Below, piece by piece: positions 24,235-35,834 of a stretch of DNA of 64,000 nt (its first letter is position 1; each line of letters begins with the position of its first letter). Below the pieces are notes generated by a model, which did not search any database, had not been told where the DNA came from, and saw only the letters and a program-made list of their open reading frames with translations. Where the stretch lies: the NCBI RefSeq assembly GCF_001949145.1, contig NW_019091372.1:220117-284116 (forward strand). Reading direction: 5' to 3'. Source of the DNA: Acanthaster planci (lineage: Eukaryota; Echinodermata; Asteroidea; Valvatida; Acanthasteridae). The position numbers were made by a program, and so were the translations under genes.

Positions 24235-24500
24235 GGTGTCAAGTGGTGTCCACATATGGAAAATTTCCTCATGGCCTTAGGGCCTACTACTGGTACTAGG
24301 ATAAGCTCAAGTGAACACTTTGTGGATTCATTGGCATTGTGACTAAAACTTGAGCGGTCTCCTAAGCAACAGCACTCAGCCATTTCCCATTCCAATTCCA
24401 TTACCACATTCATGTTGTTTTCAGCGCCCCCGCGCGAGTAAGAGAACAAAGCTAGAGGGGAACAGGGAAAGACTTCCATATACGGACGCCACTTGACACC
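24235..24500. mobile_element. Inverted-repeat element in POLD1 5' intron
   Basis: Left end GGTGTCAAGTGGTGTCC continues to ATATGGA. The right end, inverted, reads GGTGTCAAGTGGCGTCCGTATATGGA, about 23 of 26 bases matching. It is about 266 bases with no frame of note. ACG occurs just outside both ends and may be a 3-base target duplication. Single copy in this window. Confidence 0.65.
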
Positions 24501-25361
24501 ACGTGCACAAACCCTGGCTATGAAAGTATGAGACTGGTCAGAAAAATTCTAAGCATGCTAAGTGTTTTCTCAGTAAACAACTTATTTTCCCTCCTAAATT
24601 GAACTTTTCTGGACATGTTTTTGCTTTGAAATGCTTTCCCATGGCTAATAATGGGTCACTGTAGGGAGTAATTACTGGCATCCGTATACAGAACATTTCC
24701 CAAGAAAAAAACATGACAAATTGTCTACAATCGCATGCATCCATCATCTGATCATGTGACATGTCCATTCACCAAACGTTACACAAGGTTGTCATGTTCC
24801 CCTCTGTTAATCACAGGTTCAGTCTTTTCTTTTTAAATTTAAAGTTTACAAATAATTTTTTTATTTAGGCCCCCCTTATTTATCACCAAACTCTCGCGAT
24901 CATTATCAGTGGTCGAATTGTGGTTTGATTTACATACTAAAAACATTAAAGATTTAAAGTCATAGGCCAATAGGCCTAAATGAAGATTAAAAAGAAAATT
25001 TTAAAACATTGAAAGAACAAAAAAAAAACAGAGGATACACTTAAACATAAAGTCTTCTGAGCTTGCGTACATGAAATGAGACAAAGGCTTAGGCGAAGCT
25101 GCAACATTTATTCTACCAAATGTCATTACTTGTACGTTGTAATACTTTCAAGTAGGCCTCAAAGTACTTTGTAAGCCTGTGGCTATGCCAGTATGGGCCT
25201 ACCAACGTGTCCGGAAATTGGACTTGTGTTTTGCATGCAGGAGAAGCGTATGTGGCAAACCTGATGTTATGGCGATCTAAATTGTCACAACTTATCACAT
25301 AACTTCCCACTTTTCCCAGCATTTCACTACCCCTGTAGTACCTTTAATATGTTGCACGTAC

Positions 25362-25440
25362 CTTCTGTTAAAAAGTGACGCTCTAGAGAACCGCTGGAGC
25401 CAGATATTTGCGACTGTTTTCTCACGACGTCAACAATTCA
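25362..25440 (-). other. POLD1: Probable non-coding first exon of POLD1
   Basis: The acceptor TTGCAG at 23,995 lies 22 bases upstream of the POLD1 ATG, so the 5' UTR is split. The best upstream donor I see is AGAAG|GTACGT on the minus strand, placing the end of a non-coding exon at 25,362. The 5' edge is not determined; 25,440 is a placeholder. Transcript data would settle it. Confidence 0.5.
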
Positions 25441-25700
25441 TCTGGGCTTCGAAAAAGGCGCGATATTTCTATGCGACGAAGGCGTTTGTTACTTTGGCTC
25501 TGATTGGTCTCTGACAGGCCCCATTCCAATGATTGTCCAATCATAGTGAGTGTAACGCCTTTTGCTGCTTTTTTATATGATACTGAGTGTCGTGACGTTT
25601 CCGGGTCGCGGAAAGTTTTCCCTCCAAAATCCATAATGCTACGGCCGTGAGCAGGCCCGTCCAGGGGAAACGGGCTTGAACTCAATCAGCCGTATTAAAA
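25441..25700 (-). promoter_or_regulatory. Probable POLD1 promoter, TATA-less with CCAAT boxes
   Basis: The region is richer in CpG than its surroundings. It has three CCAAT-type sites within 45 bases: ATTGG at about 25,502 and CCAAT at about 25,526 and 25,538. No TATA box is seen. Clustered CCAAT boxes suit a cell-cycle gene promoter (general knowledge). No good E2F site was found. Its role is inferred from position just upstream of the predicted first exon. Confidence 0.45.
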
Positions 25701-26787
25701 TCTTGCTCATGGGAGTCCCGAAGGGAGCGCCAGCCCTCCCTCCCCCAATCTGAATTATAAAGGAACAGAGGTGAGTAGGCCTAGCGAAGTGGGAAGAAAA
25801 AAGTGGAGAAAATCACCACGCAATCAACTATTAAAAGAAACTCAAATGTATCCCATTCACAGTTATATAATTTTTTATCTGTTTTAGGCTTTTTTTACGT
25901 ATACCCGTTATCGCGGGGAGTTTTCCCCCGGGAAAAAGTCGCTCCCCCCACCAAGAAGAAATCCTGGCGATGTCCACGGTCTTAAGATTTCGAACGATAG
26001 GCCTACTATGGGTGCAGGCTTCGAGCTGGAACAAGAGAGTGAAGGGCTCAGGCTATTTTCTTAGCAACGAAGGCTCCTTTGGTCGGAACTCGATCAGTGA
26101 ACTTCGCTGGTCCACGAATAACTAGAGGAAATTATGCATGTGCCACGGTACGCCGCATCGATCGCTACCAACAAATTTAACACCCCTGACCAACGTGGCT
26201 CTCAGTTTTCAACCGATGAGGGAGCGCTTAGCACGCGGAGCATTTGATGTTCAAGAAACTGTGTTCTGTTCCCGCAGGCTAGTAGGCCTACATGCAGAAT
26301 TGCTGTTGAAACATATCTGCACAACTTAGAATTCCCCAGCCTCATGAGTCAAGCTGTACTAGTCCAATGTCTGGGTAAAAGGTCACATGCAGTCATTTCG
26401 AAACGGTGACATCATTGAAGTCTCTACGGCTACGTTAACCCATGTGTAATATTATGAATACACCACACAGTACAGGGCGGGCCTACGTTGTATCCTTTAT
26501 TCTGCATGCAGATTATGAATAGATTTTAAACTGGACATTGCTCTTTGGATGTGTATCCTGAATTGTCCCTATTGTTATTCAATCATTAACCAAGAATTAT
26601 TCCTGTAAGGCTATCTAGTTCAAAGATAAATATGAAGGCCTTAACCTTGCACTCACAGTGTTTTTAATCTAGTTCGGTTTGGCAGCTGCGCCATAAGACT
26701 ATCAGTGCTGTGTAGATCATGGTGCATGGGACTATCTTAATTGGTGCAACTTTGAAATCAACCTGAACGCAACAGTTGCTGAGCAAG
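25701..26787. other. Intergenic space between divergent genes
   Basis: The space separates minus-strand POLD1 from the plus-strand frame at 26,788. It holds a perfect palindrome TTTTCCCCCGGGAAAA at 25,921-25,936, flanked by GGGGAG and CTCCCC. No TATA box is evident before 26,788. No coding sequence is supported. Confidence 0.5.
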
Positions 26788-27306
26788 ATGGCAGAAACCG
26801 CTAGCTACGTTTTTATGTGGCGCCTGCAGCACAGTACTTCACCCTACTCTGGTCGTGAAACCTCTTCGACGGCGCTACGAATTATTAGCCCAAGGCCGCT
26901 TCCGCCGGTTCTGGATGATGAGGTCTCACGAGATCGAACCAACCTCTCGGCGTTCGAGACGGCACCGCCGTCCATTCTACATCACACTTCAGCTGCTGTG
27001 TGCAACAAATGCGCCTGTGCTGCCAACGGGATGACCCTGGCCTACGAACCCATGGGTGCTTCCGCTTTATGTGGGCCAACAGGTAGACTGCCCGAAGTCG
27101 ACCTCCGTAAATCGATGAAAGATGGCGCCGACAGGCTCCAGGTCGTCAAGCCAAGCCCAGGGTTTGACTTCACCTCCTGGTCCCTAGCTACCAACGCCTG
27201 GATACGACAGAAGGCATACGATGCTCTATTTCCACATCAAAAGTTGGTCTATCGGGATGTCGAAGCAGGCCAATCCCTTAACTCCGCTTACGAATCGGTA
27301 TTCTAA
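26788..27306 (+). CDS. Uncharacterised single-exon protein, 172 aa
   Basis: Not recognised. I chose the ATG at 26,788 because it sits in a good context (AAGATGGCA) and is the first true ATG in the frame. The protein has no signal peptide or membrane segment. It has a central cysteine patch CNKCACAAN at about residues 72-80, a proline-rich stretch PRPLPPVLDDE near 35-45, and a polar C-terminus with aromatic spacing (FDFTSWSLATNAWIRQKAYD, FPHQKLVYRD). Codons are GC-richer than the flanks, which supports a real gene. The short aromatic/basic C-terminal blocks recall small axonemal or cytoskeletal proteins, but this is only an impression. ATTAAA at 27,363 could serve as poly(A) signal. It lies head-to-head with POLD1. 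Confidence 0.6.
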   Translation: MAETASYVFMWRLQHSTSPYSGRETSSTALRIISPRPLPPVLDDEVSRDRTNLSAFETAPPSILHHTSAAVCNKCACAANGMTLAYEPMGASALCGPTGRLPEVDLRKSMKDGADRLQVVKPSPGFDFTSWSLATNAWIRQKAYDALFPHQKLVYRDVEAGQSLNSAYESVF

Positions 27307-29018
27307 CTAGCACATCTGACCCTCCTCATCACCATCATAGTCTGCCGTATTCACAGAACTAGATTAAAAAAAGAAGAATGCAAGTAACTGACAGTTATTT
27401 AATTCGATGTGCTCTTTTGACGACAACGAATCCCACTTTCGATTCGGTGCTCCCGACCAGGCTTGTCTCTTTTCGATGTGTTAAACACGTCACCTTGGGT
27501 AGGAGTTTCAGGCTCAAGCCTCCAGACTATTGATCTTGACAGCAGCCGGGGACTCCAAAAACAAAATTTGATCAGGATTAAGCTTTGGCTCATCATCGTG
27601 ACAGTTTGGGCGTCAGCCAAGATGTGCAGTTGTGAAATGCAAAGCAAATATAATCTTTAAAACTCCCAGCACTGGGTTCTGTATTTTATAGTTTTCATCG
27701 CAGACTTTCAAGTGAACGTTACAACAGTTGTACAGATCCTTTTGACTTAAAATTGTTCATAGTCCCACAAGAAAATTGACCATGCTTTAATTTCTTTCTT
27801 TGTTGCTTTATGTATGTAACATATCCTTACAGTGAAAAATAGACTTGTCCATTTGAGAGTTTGCCTCTATATGCTTGGTTGGTGTTTCAAACGTGTCTGC
27901 TAACATGAGACTGTTTTTGAATTTTTGAATTGCAGATAAACGCACGCACAGGTGTGCACTAGGTAATGTTAAATTGCAATCAAATCAACATGGAACCGTG
28001 AGTAAAACATATAAGTCAAGGTCTAAACTCGTTAAAAAAGTGTTCATGTTGATGATCGACAAATTAGGCTTTCTAAATTGTACGCGGGTCACAAAATTTG
28101 CCATCAACTTTATCCAATTACTCCATGATTTTGAACTAGCATTAAGTATCCCTAAGCCTTATGCATGTATGTCCGGAAAAGCATAGACCTATCAGCTCTT
28201 GACGAATATCTTACTGGAAATGATTTTTGGGGGGGTAATTTTACGATTTACACTATAGAGTGTTTTCTCTGATAACAACACACAAGTACCTATGTGAATA
28301 GTTAAGAAGTGAATTAACAGACTTTTAAATTGTGCTCTGTGAATAACTCCCTAGACACATCCTCTTTTGAATTTTCAAAGCATATTTTGCTTCAGGTATT
28401 TTATATGGCTTTCAGCAGGCAACCCAACAGGCTGGCTGAAAAACCATTGTCTTTGATCCAGGAATCCGCTTGATCAAGAGCAGGCAATTAGTCATTCTCT
28501 AGGACGACGGGGAATTTCCAGGACATTACTCACGCAACTTGAAAAAAAAAAATCAGATTGGACGGAAGGGCAATTTAACTCCTGTTGAGGAGGGGGAGGG
28601 TGGATGTAGTATTCATGAAGCCCCTTGTATGAAAGAAACTGTCGATTTTGCCACCCTTTTTTATCGATAGTGCTTGCCAAAAGCGTTTTTTAATAATTGG
28701 CATTTTATTTAAATTATTGTCGTCATTGCCTCCTCTCCAGTAAAGTATTATGCTTTGTGTACAACGTCTAGCTTTTGCATGGATCGGGAAGGAACACGAG
28801 CTAGAGGAATGGGATCTTGTTTAGTTGAGGATGATTATTTTGACGTAATTTGAAAGCAATCACTTACAAGACAGGTTCACGAAGTTGACTCCTTTCTTAC
28901 AAAACTGGATAAGATAATGCCACATTTTATCTTTAAATTTTTTTTCTGTTAGGATTATAGCCCGCTGAGTGAAATGATAATGTGCAGTGACGCAGCTGCA
29001 ATATTGAGTGAAGTCCAG
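27307..29018. other. Non-coding stretch
   Basis: After a possible ATTAAA at 27,363 no gene is supported. The sequence is AT-rich with no frame above about 80 codons and no splice-linked homology. Confidence 0.5.
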
Positions 29019-29026
29019 TATATATA
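29019..29026 (+). promoter_or_regulatory. Orphan TATA box
   Basis: TATATAAG preceded by GTCCAG and followed about 30 bases on by an A-rich start region. It is a good core-promoter match but leads into no recognisable reading frame before the transposon at 29,211. It may be a relic or chance. Confidence 0.25.
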
Positions 29027-29210
29027 AGGACGTACACAACAGCAGGAAACAAATCTTATGTCAAATTCAAATACACATTTACAGGAAGGGCAACAAATCT
29101 GTATTACATTTCAATATATTATAAAACCATCCTACGAGATAGGTATGAAAACGTTAGTCAGCAGTTTGTTGCATATTCTGAAAGAAATATACCCTGTTTA
29201 CAGCAGAAGA

Positions 29211-29354
29211 CAATGGGTCGTGTGAATAAAAACTTACTTTTTTGCAACTGCACTAAAGTAAAAGCGTTTGCGTCATTATTACTCATACAAACACAAGTAA
29301 ATGCTTCAAAAATGGTAGTAAAAGCAACTGCTACTTTTATTCATACGACCCAAT
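29211..29354. mobile_element. Inverted-repeat element, about 144 bases
   Basis: Ends are CAATGGGTCGTGTGAATAAA and its near-perfect inverse (TTTATTCATACGACCCAATG), about 20 bases each. AGTAAAAGC-type words are repeated inside. No coding capacity. Single copy here, unrelated to the 165-base family. Confidence 0.7.
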
Positions 29355-29599
29355 GAGTTGGCCCCGCTGAATTTTTGGAGCCAATAAAGCTCGTGAACAC
29401 ACTAAACAGAAAACGAGGAAAAATTAATGAAATGGGAGACGGAAAGAGGAAATGCCCATTATATTTCAAAGTAATATTTAATTTAAAACTTTCAGGAGGG
29501 GGTTCATATTCAGCTTTGTTGATGATTGATATGAAAATTAATGAAAAGAGCGCCTTGTAGCTCTTAAAACTACTTCCACCCATATTTCAAATTCGATGA

Positions 29600-29776
29600 A
29601 TACAGGTGATTCACAATAGTGCACCACCAAGAGTTTGCAAAGCGTTGGCCAATCACAACGCCCGAAATCTGTCGACCTTTTCCAAATGCGCATTTTTGGT
29701 CGACAGATTTCGCCCGTTGTGGTTGGCCCACGCGTTCCAAACTCTTGGTGGCGCACTTTTGTGAATCACCCGTATC
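29600..29776. mobile_element. Foldback element family A, copy 1
   Basis: The two arms pair over about 70 bases with few mismatches: outer GGTGATTCACAA/TTGTGAATCACC, then CACCAAGAGTTTG, CGTTGG, AATCTGTCGACC. The loop is under 20 bases. It is 600 bases upstream of collagen/C1q gene 1. Related copies are at 33,770-33,950 and 55,440-55,616; of the three this has the best-matched arms and is probably the youngest. A spurious minus-strand reading frame runs through it. Confidence 0.85.
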
Positions 29777-30236
29777 TTCTAGTCCTTCTGTGGAAATTCT
29801 GTCATTTCCATTGCACGGTGTGGTTGGACATGTTTGTGACTGAGGCAGGTATATGTTACTTGTCTTTTGTTTTGGAGCCGTCTCTGACTTTTTTCTTTCA
29901 CAAACGAAAGACTGGAAAATTGAGTGAATTTTGAAAACCGAAGTTTTACCAAAAGACCGGCCTTGCTTGTCCAAAGACAACCAAGATGGCCCATGATGGT
30001 ACTTCTCCCGATGCCACTATGACATGGCACAGAAAACTGAAGCTTTTGGCAATAACTTGTCAAGCACATTTTTCAAGACGAACCCTTTGAAATTTAGGTC
30101 GAATTACCTGACTGGGCCTCTGATGATGACAGCTGGGACTCGTACGTCTGGTCAAGGTGCATTGTGCATAATAGAAGAGATATGGAAGAACTCCAGGGAA
30201 GAATGAGGCGTACAGACACATTAAAAAAACCAGAGC

Positions 30237-30302
30237 ACACGCCTCCCCCTATTAATCACCAATTCCCTCTTGCGTCATTCGTTGATCACAAAAGGGTATA
30301 AA
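30237..30302 (+). promoter_or_regulatory. Promoter module of collagen/C1q gene 1
   Basis: Order: ACACGCCTCC, TATTAATC, AATTCCCTCTTG, TTGATC, then GGGTATAAAATG with TATAAA at 30,297-30,302. The same order and spacing stand before genes 2 and 3. The predicted transcription start is about 30 bases downstream, within AGCAAACAGTTTG, also shared by the three genes. Confidence 0.8.
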
Positions 30303-30379
30303 ATGCACTGCATGCTCCCAGCAAACAGTTTGCCATCAACTTTGAAAAGCAACTTCATGTTATATGTTCCTCGTCAACA

Positions 30380-31863
30380 ATGGCTTCACACGTAAGTGCA
30401 CATACTTGTTAACTTTTTTTCATAATGTGTGAACTATGGAATCTAAATTACCTCTTTCCAAAATAGTTCAGTGTAAGTGTTTGAGCTGTTTTGCACATTT
30501 TTTTTACCCAGGTATGATATTATTACCCAGTATCAAAATTACTCGAAACATATGCACTAGGGCTGGAAAGCTTTCAAACGTAATATGCGACCTCTTAAGG
30601 CAAAATGAGGAACGTCATCTGAACCATCAAGCGTTGATTCTTAATTGCGCTAATGTCTTTGACACACATAATTGGGCGCGTGTCGCACTCAGGTGAAGTT
30701 TTCATGGTAAAAGTGGCAAGTAGGTTTGAGGCAGCACCATGCGAATATATCTTTTTTGTAAATGTTCGCGCTTCTAAAAAGAACTGGAAAGTTCTCAACG
30801 ATTTGGAACAGGATATACCTATTCCGTTATCATTTATATCCGTTGTAAAAACGCATTAATTGACCACAGTTTTCAGATTAATGAATCGTTGATCACGTGT
30901 AATTGCGTGTAATTGAAATATTGGTTATATCAAATGGTGATCGTTTGATGATATCTTCGGTTAATTAGTTCTTCAGTTATCTACAAATTAACGTAGAATA
31001 CTTGCAACCGTTGACAGGTCATTTGCAAGTACCTTGTGGTCACCTTGGCTCTTCTGCTCGGGGCACATGGCAGCGTGACACAAATGGTCGAGTCCCAGAC
31101 TTCGCCACAGGAAGAAGGGTCATGCACCTGCTGCCAAGGTCATCCAGGTACTCCAGGGATACCTGGAATCCCTGGTCCATATGGCCCGCCGGGACCAGCA
31201 GGCCCAAAAGGTGATACCGGCACAAACTTGCCTGGACTTAAAGGGGCAAAAGGTGACCAAGGACAGAAGGGAGACCAAGGCAAGCAAGGTGTGCGGGGAC
31301 AACCGGGGGAACAGGGACCTCAAGGTCTCAAGGGTGACTTTGGCTTTGGAGCGAAAGGTGATCGAGGATTTCCCGGGGAGCAAGGAGAACAAGGACCTCG
31401 AGGCTTCAAAGGTTCTCCTGGACTTACGGGGCAGAAAGGGGACTCTGGGGGACGGACATTGTCGTCCGTTGTCGCATTCAGTGCTTCCTTGGGGATTCGC
31501 TTCGAAGGTGACCAAGGTGATAACATCGTTTTCAACGAAGTCGAAACGAACGTTGGAGATGATTACGATGCCCAAACGGGTGTCTTTACTTGTTCAGTTT
31601 CCGGTGTTTATTTCTTTACGGTTAGCCTAACGAGTTTGGCGTCTACTACACGACCATGGGCCGACTTAAAAAAGAATGGATACAGAATCCTTGGTGTCTA
31701 TGACAACCATGCCGGTTACCACCACCAACCCAGCAATGCAGTTGTTACCGTCCTGGGAGTGGGTGATAGGGTCTGGCTCGAATTTCGTAACAATGGTGCA
31801 GGTGTTGATGGAAATAATAATAAGTTGTCTCAGTTCTCTGGGTTTCTGATTCATGAAATGTAA
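30380..31863 (+). CDS. Secreted collagen/C1q-domain protein, gene 1
   Basis: Join 30380-30391 and 31018-31863: 285 aa. Exon 1 codes only MASH; the donor is GTAAGT and the acceptor TTGACAG, phase 0. Residues 5-25 complete a signal peptide (KYLVVTLALLLGA). Cys40, Cys42 and Cys43 form a CTCC knot likely to cross-link chains. Gly-X-Y repeats run from residue 45 to about 149 with two interruptions (TNLPGLK, GFGAKG). A C1q domain (about 154-285) ends ...FSGFLIHEM. It has the family's aromatic/Gly core (FTCSVSGVYFFTV). Family members trimerise through C1q and bind ligands outside the cell, as complement C1q or adiponectin-like proteins do. The ligand here is unknown. Its C1q domain is clearly diverged from genes 2 and 3. 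Confidence 0.93.
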
Positions 31864-31974
31864 GCTCACGTTTTCAGTAACAACCTTGTAGCCCTGGCCA
31901 GTTTACCACAATTAAGTGTCGAGGATGGTAAGAAGAGGCAACTATCTACGTAATGAATGCTTATATAACAATTT

Positions 31975-31980
31975 AATAAA
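31975..31980 (+). promoter_or_regulatory. Poly(A) signal of gene 1
   Basis: AATAAA 112 bases after the stop codon of gene 1, the first such hexamer downstream on this strand. Confidence 0.65.
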
Positions 31981-33149
31981 TGCTTATATGACAATGTAGT
32001 CATAACCTTTCTGAGCTAAAAACCACAAATTTACTGGAGTTTTCCGAATGGTTCTTACAGGAATGCTTTTCTCGTTTTATACCGTGCATAGATTGAACAA
32101 GAAAACTCACCTCCTTAGAGAGGAAAAAAGTGACTCATAATTACGTGAAAACCAATTTCTGTATTAATTTAGTTATACCCCTTCAGTACGCTTCATAATT
32201 TCTCTTGATATATTATTATTGGTTTTTTTTAAATAAGTGAATCCTGCTGCTGATTATGTTTGCCTGTTACTGAGATGTTGGGCCCTGTGAGCCACCACAC
32301 CGATCCAATCTGAGCGGGAACAAAAGCGGGCGTTTTTTTTTAATGAAACGGACAGTCCTTTGGTACCAACCTAAAGCAAGTTTAGGCGCGTTTGATGACG
32401 GGCGTGCCGAGTAAGCACAACACATTTTGTGTGCATGGTCTTCGCTTGCACGCCGAAAGTATGGAAGAACTTGGTTGGACAATTTCGTATCAGTCTGTCT
32501 TTCTTTCGCCGCCCAGGCCCCACTTCAAATCAGGGTGGATTGGTCAAAGAGCCATTCAATGCGCAGACTCCACCTAGGCAGGAATGGCTTCTCATTCACG
32601 ATCAACGGATAAGCCTTAATATCTGCCACTTTTTTCATCGGTCGAAGAAAAACTTACCAATTATGCAGCGTATTTCTGTGGTTGCCTTTTATGACTGTAC
32701 ATATTACTCTTGTGACTGTCGACTCTGCCTATTCATTAACTCCCACTTGTAACCCAAACTTAGCCCCTGCTTTAAAGGACTTACATTTAGAAATATTTTC
32801 AACTGTATCCATTTATTTCTGTGTTCTTGAGGACGCCATTGAAATAAGCCGCCTTATTACCAGCTCTCAATTTATCCCTGGCTTTGTAATTTCACCTTCT
32901 GGATGTAAGTGTGTGTCTCTTATTGATGTAGTTGTTTCCTTTTATTACGTTTGGCCTAAATTAATGAATAAATATCGGAAAAATAAAGGGAACTTTAAAA
33001 GCAACATAAAAAGAATAAAAGTGTAATATCATATATCTCAGTCATGTGCAATGGCTTGTTATTTCACTTTATTCATGTTACATGTCTATGTTATTCCTGT
33101 TTACTCATCTTAATAATAATAAACAAATGTTGTCATCACAAACGCATGG
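31981..33149. other. Non-coding stretch between gene 1 and the duplicated block
   Basis: Frames of up to 114 codons occur on the plus strand but have no domain features. No similarity to the 3' flanks of genes 2 and 3 was seen, so gene 1 lies outside the duplicated unit or has diverged from it. Confidence 0.5.
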
Positions 33150-33769
33150 TGTGCTTCAAAATACTGTCTTTAGTTTGCAAAATAATTATACGCTGAGAAA
33201 TTGACATTTTTGAAGTTTTTGCATTTTAGTCGGCCACAGTGGACCGGATCAGCCTCTGTATTCCCTTGGAAAGTAAAAAAAAGTATCATTTAAAGTATAA
33301 TCTGTACCTTAAAATTTGCATTATTGCATATTCAGGAGTTTCTAACTAATAAAGGCATCAAGTAAATCAGTTGTTGTGTACCTGTTCCTCCCTCTAAAAC
33401 CCAACCCCTGGATATCCAAGCATTGTGCATAAAAGGATTCATTTCTGGGTCATCGGATTTTAGATTGTACACGAATGGCTTCAGTGCCTTGTAACTTCCT
33501 TTAGTTTAAATCAAAGCGCTCAATCTATAAGCATAACCTGGTGTCGGGAACTGCTTTTGTAACAAAGACTTTTAATGGTTCAAAAATATTTTATTCGATG
33601 ACAGTTACTCGTTTACAAGGCAAAGAAGGTCTGAGGGGTTTTTTGGGGGGAAAAACTAAACTTCTTATTGATTTGCCATAGTTTAAAGTCGAACTGTAGT
33701 GCGGCATCAACATTTGTTAGACTAAGCAACTGATCGATCTGGGAAGACAAGGATCAGGTAAAACCTTAA

Positions 33770-33950
33770 TATGGACGATTCACAATTGTGCGTCTACAAG
33801 AGTTTGCAACGCGTTGGCTGCTTACAACGCACACAATCTGTTGACCGTTTCCAAACGCGCATTGGGTCGACCGATTTCGAGCATCGTGACTGGCCAACAT
33901 GTTAAGAACTCTAAGAGGCCCACTTTGTGAATTGCCCCTATTGTGCGAAC
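33770..33950. mobile_element. Foldback element family A, copy 2
   Basis: It shares GATTCACAATTGTGCG, AAGAGTTTGCAACGCGTTGG and AATCTGTTGACC with copies at 29.6 and 55.5 kb. The arms are more diverged, so this copy is older. The matching position of the sister duplication unit (about 39,730-39,790) lacks it. Confidence 0.8.
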
Positions 33951-35706
33951 ATAAAAATATCGCAAAGGTTAGATCTCCATCAAACCGTCCGTTTTTGTCA
34001 TTAATGTTTCTTAAGATAAAAGCCCCAAAATATTAATATTAATTTTATAGGCTATTTCCAATTAAATAACTCACTCTAAGATATGCGTGATTTATATCCA
34101 AATCAGATAAAGGCCACTTCCTTACTTGCAAAGCGAAATGGGTCACAGTTTGATATGACACTAGTTCCAGGAAAACATAAAACAAACTTTTTGATATCAT
34201 GCGGTCAGCTGTAAAATGGTGTATCGTGGTTTACGGCCTGTTCAACGTCACTTAGCACTTAACACTGATCACCAGTCGTCATTAATAGTCGCGAGTTATG
34301 AGTCGCTATTGTACTAAGAGTAGGCAATTACTATGACATACAGTAACTTGGTCACACTTCATGCTGTATTCGTCCAAGTGCAGGCAAGCAATAATATAAA
34401 TTCGCCAAGATATTTACTGAAAAACACACTCTATCGGAGACAAAATAGACTTGCGGAAAAAACCAAAAATAAACGAAACATTCGGCTAGGTGTTAAAATC
34501 CAATCTTGCAGGAATTATATCTAAAATTTAATTCAAACTGGCTTCAAAATCTCGGCGAATAGCTTGATCAGGTAATGTACTGGGACAAATAAGTAGTTTT
34601 CTCTTCGATACTTTTGTAAGATAAATTCAAAGACGCCTCTTTTAAATCATGCGCCAATGCTATTGATGATATTTACATTTTTCAACCCCAATCGAAATAT
34701 TTTTATAAGTATAATCTAAATTGAAACAGCTCAACCAGTGATTCTATATCTTGATTAAAAAAGTACACATTTAGAACATTGTCCACGATATGGAAGGTTT
34801 ATTAGTTTCCAGAAATCTTTTTACTATGTATCGATGGACGTTGGTTTCTTGCTTCATTTGCATCACATCAGTAACCTGCGCTCCTGCATGGTGAAAGATT
34901 CATTACTACGAACAATTGCCTTTTTGCGCCATACTGATGTTATTTTGGTAATGAGGACAAATCTGGGTTAAAGCTTAAAGGAATTTGTTTGCGAATTTGG
35001 GTGAAAGAAAGCACGGACACAAACTTTGTAACCGCTGTTTGTAATTCTGTTTCAACCCTTTCATCTCTATGCAAGCCGATTCAAATCTGGAAAAGGTAAA
35101 TTGTCTGTGTTCACTCATGCAGAACGGCTCATAATTGATGTGACGGCAAACAAAACAAGAAACCAAGGTCTATCAATATGTGATAAAGGATTTCTGGAAA
35201 GTAAAAAAAAATTATTTTGGAGACAATTTTCTAGAAGTGTACTTTTTGAAACACCCTGTGTGTCCTCAGCAACCAACGACATATACGCATGATCATAATC
35301 ATGTGTGCGTTTGGTGTTGGAAGCTGTGCATTCGTGTTTTTAAGTGGGAACGTACAAAGTCGATTTTAAACAAATGTAAGATGTTAGTAGATTTGCAACA
35401 TTTTTTTCATTCACAACGACGAAAGAACGACATTTTACACATTATACCAAATCAATCAGTTTTCTCAAGCAAAGATGTGGCCAATTATTATAATTTTGTA
35501 GCTGTTTTGCAACAATTCTAATCTTTCTGTGCTAAATAAAAGTTTGTCAATAGCTTGCCAGCTTCCTTTTCAAGACCAACCCTTTGGTATTTAGGTCAGA
35601 TTGTTATGATTCAGAGACACATCACTCTTATGATAATGCATTTTTCCGTAATAAGGGCAGGAAGGGTAACGCCTCCAGGGAAGCATGAGACGGAAACATA
35701 TGAAAC

Positions 35707-35773
35707 ACACGCCTCCCATTATTAATCCCTAATTCCCTCTTGAAATGTTCCTTGATCGCAAGAAGGGTATAAA
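35707..35773 (+). promoter_or_regulatory. Promoter module of collagen/C1q gene 2
   Basis: Order ACACGCCTCC, TATTAATCC, AATTCCCTCTTG, TTGATCGCAAGAA, GGGTATAAAATG, with TATAAA at 35,768-35,773. It is nearly base-for-base the gene 3 module from TTGATCGCAAGAA onward, and keeps the gene 1 order. Confidence 0.8.
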
Positions 35774-35834
35774 ATGAACTTCAGGCTCCAAGCAAACAGT
35801 TTGCAGTCGACCTCACATATGCTTTAGGTCCACA

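Noticed and set aside
25446-25465. E2F site in the POLD1 promoter (AAAAAGGCGCGATATTTC)
   Set aside because: Orientation and order of GCG and the A-run do not fit TTTSSCGC on either strand.
29570-29980. Minus-strand frame of 136 codons and plus-strand frames at 29.6-29.9 kb
   Set aside because: They run through the two arms of a foldback transposon, and similar peptides appear on both strands because the sequence is palindromic.
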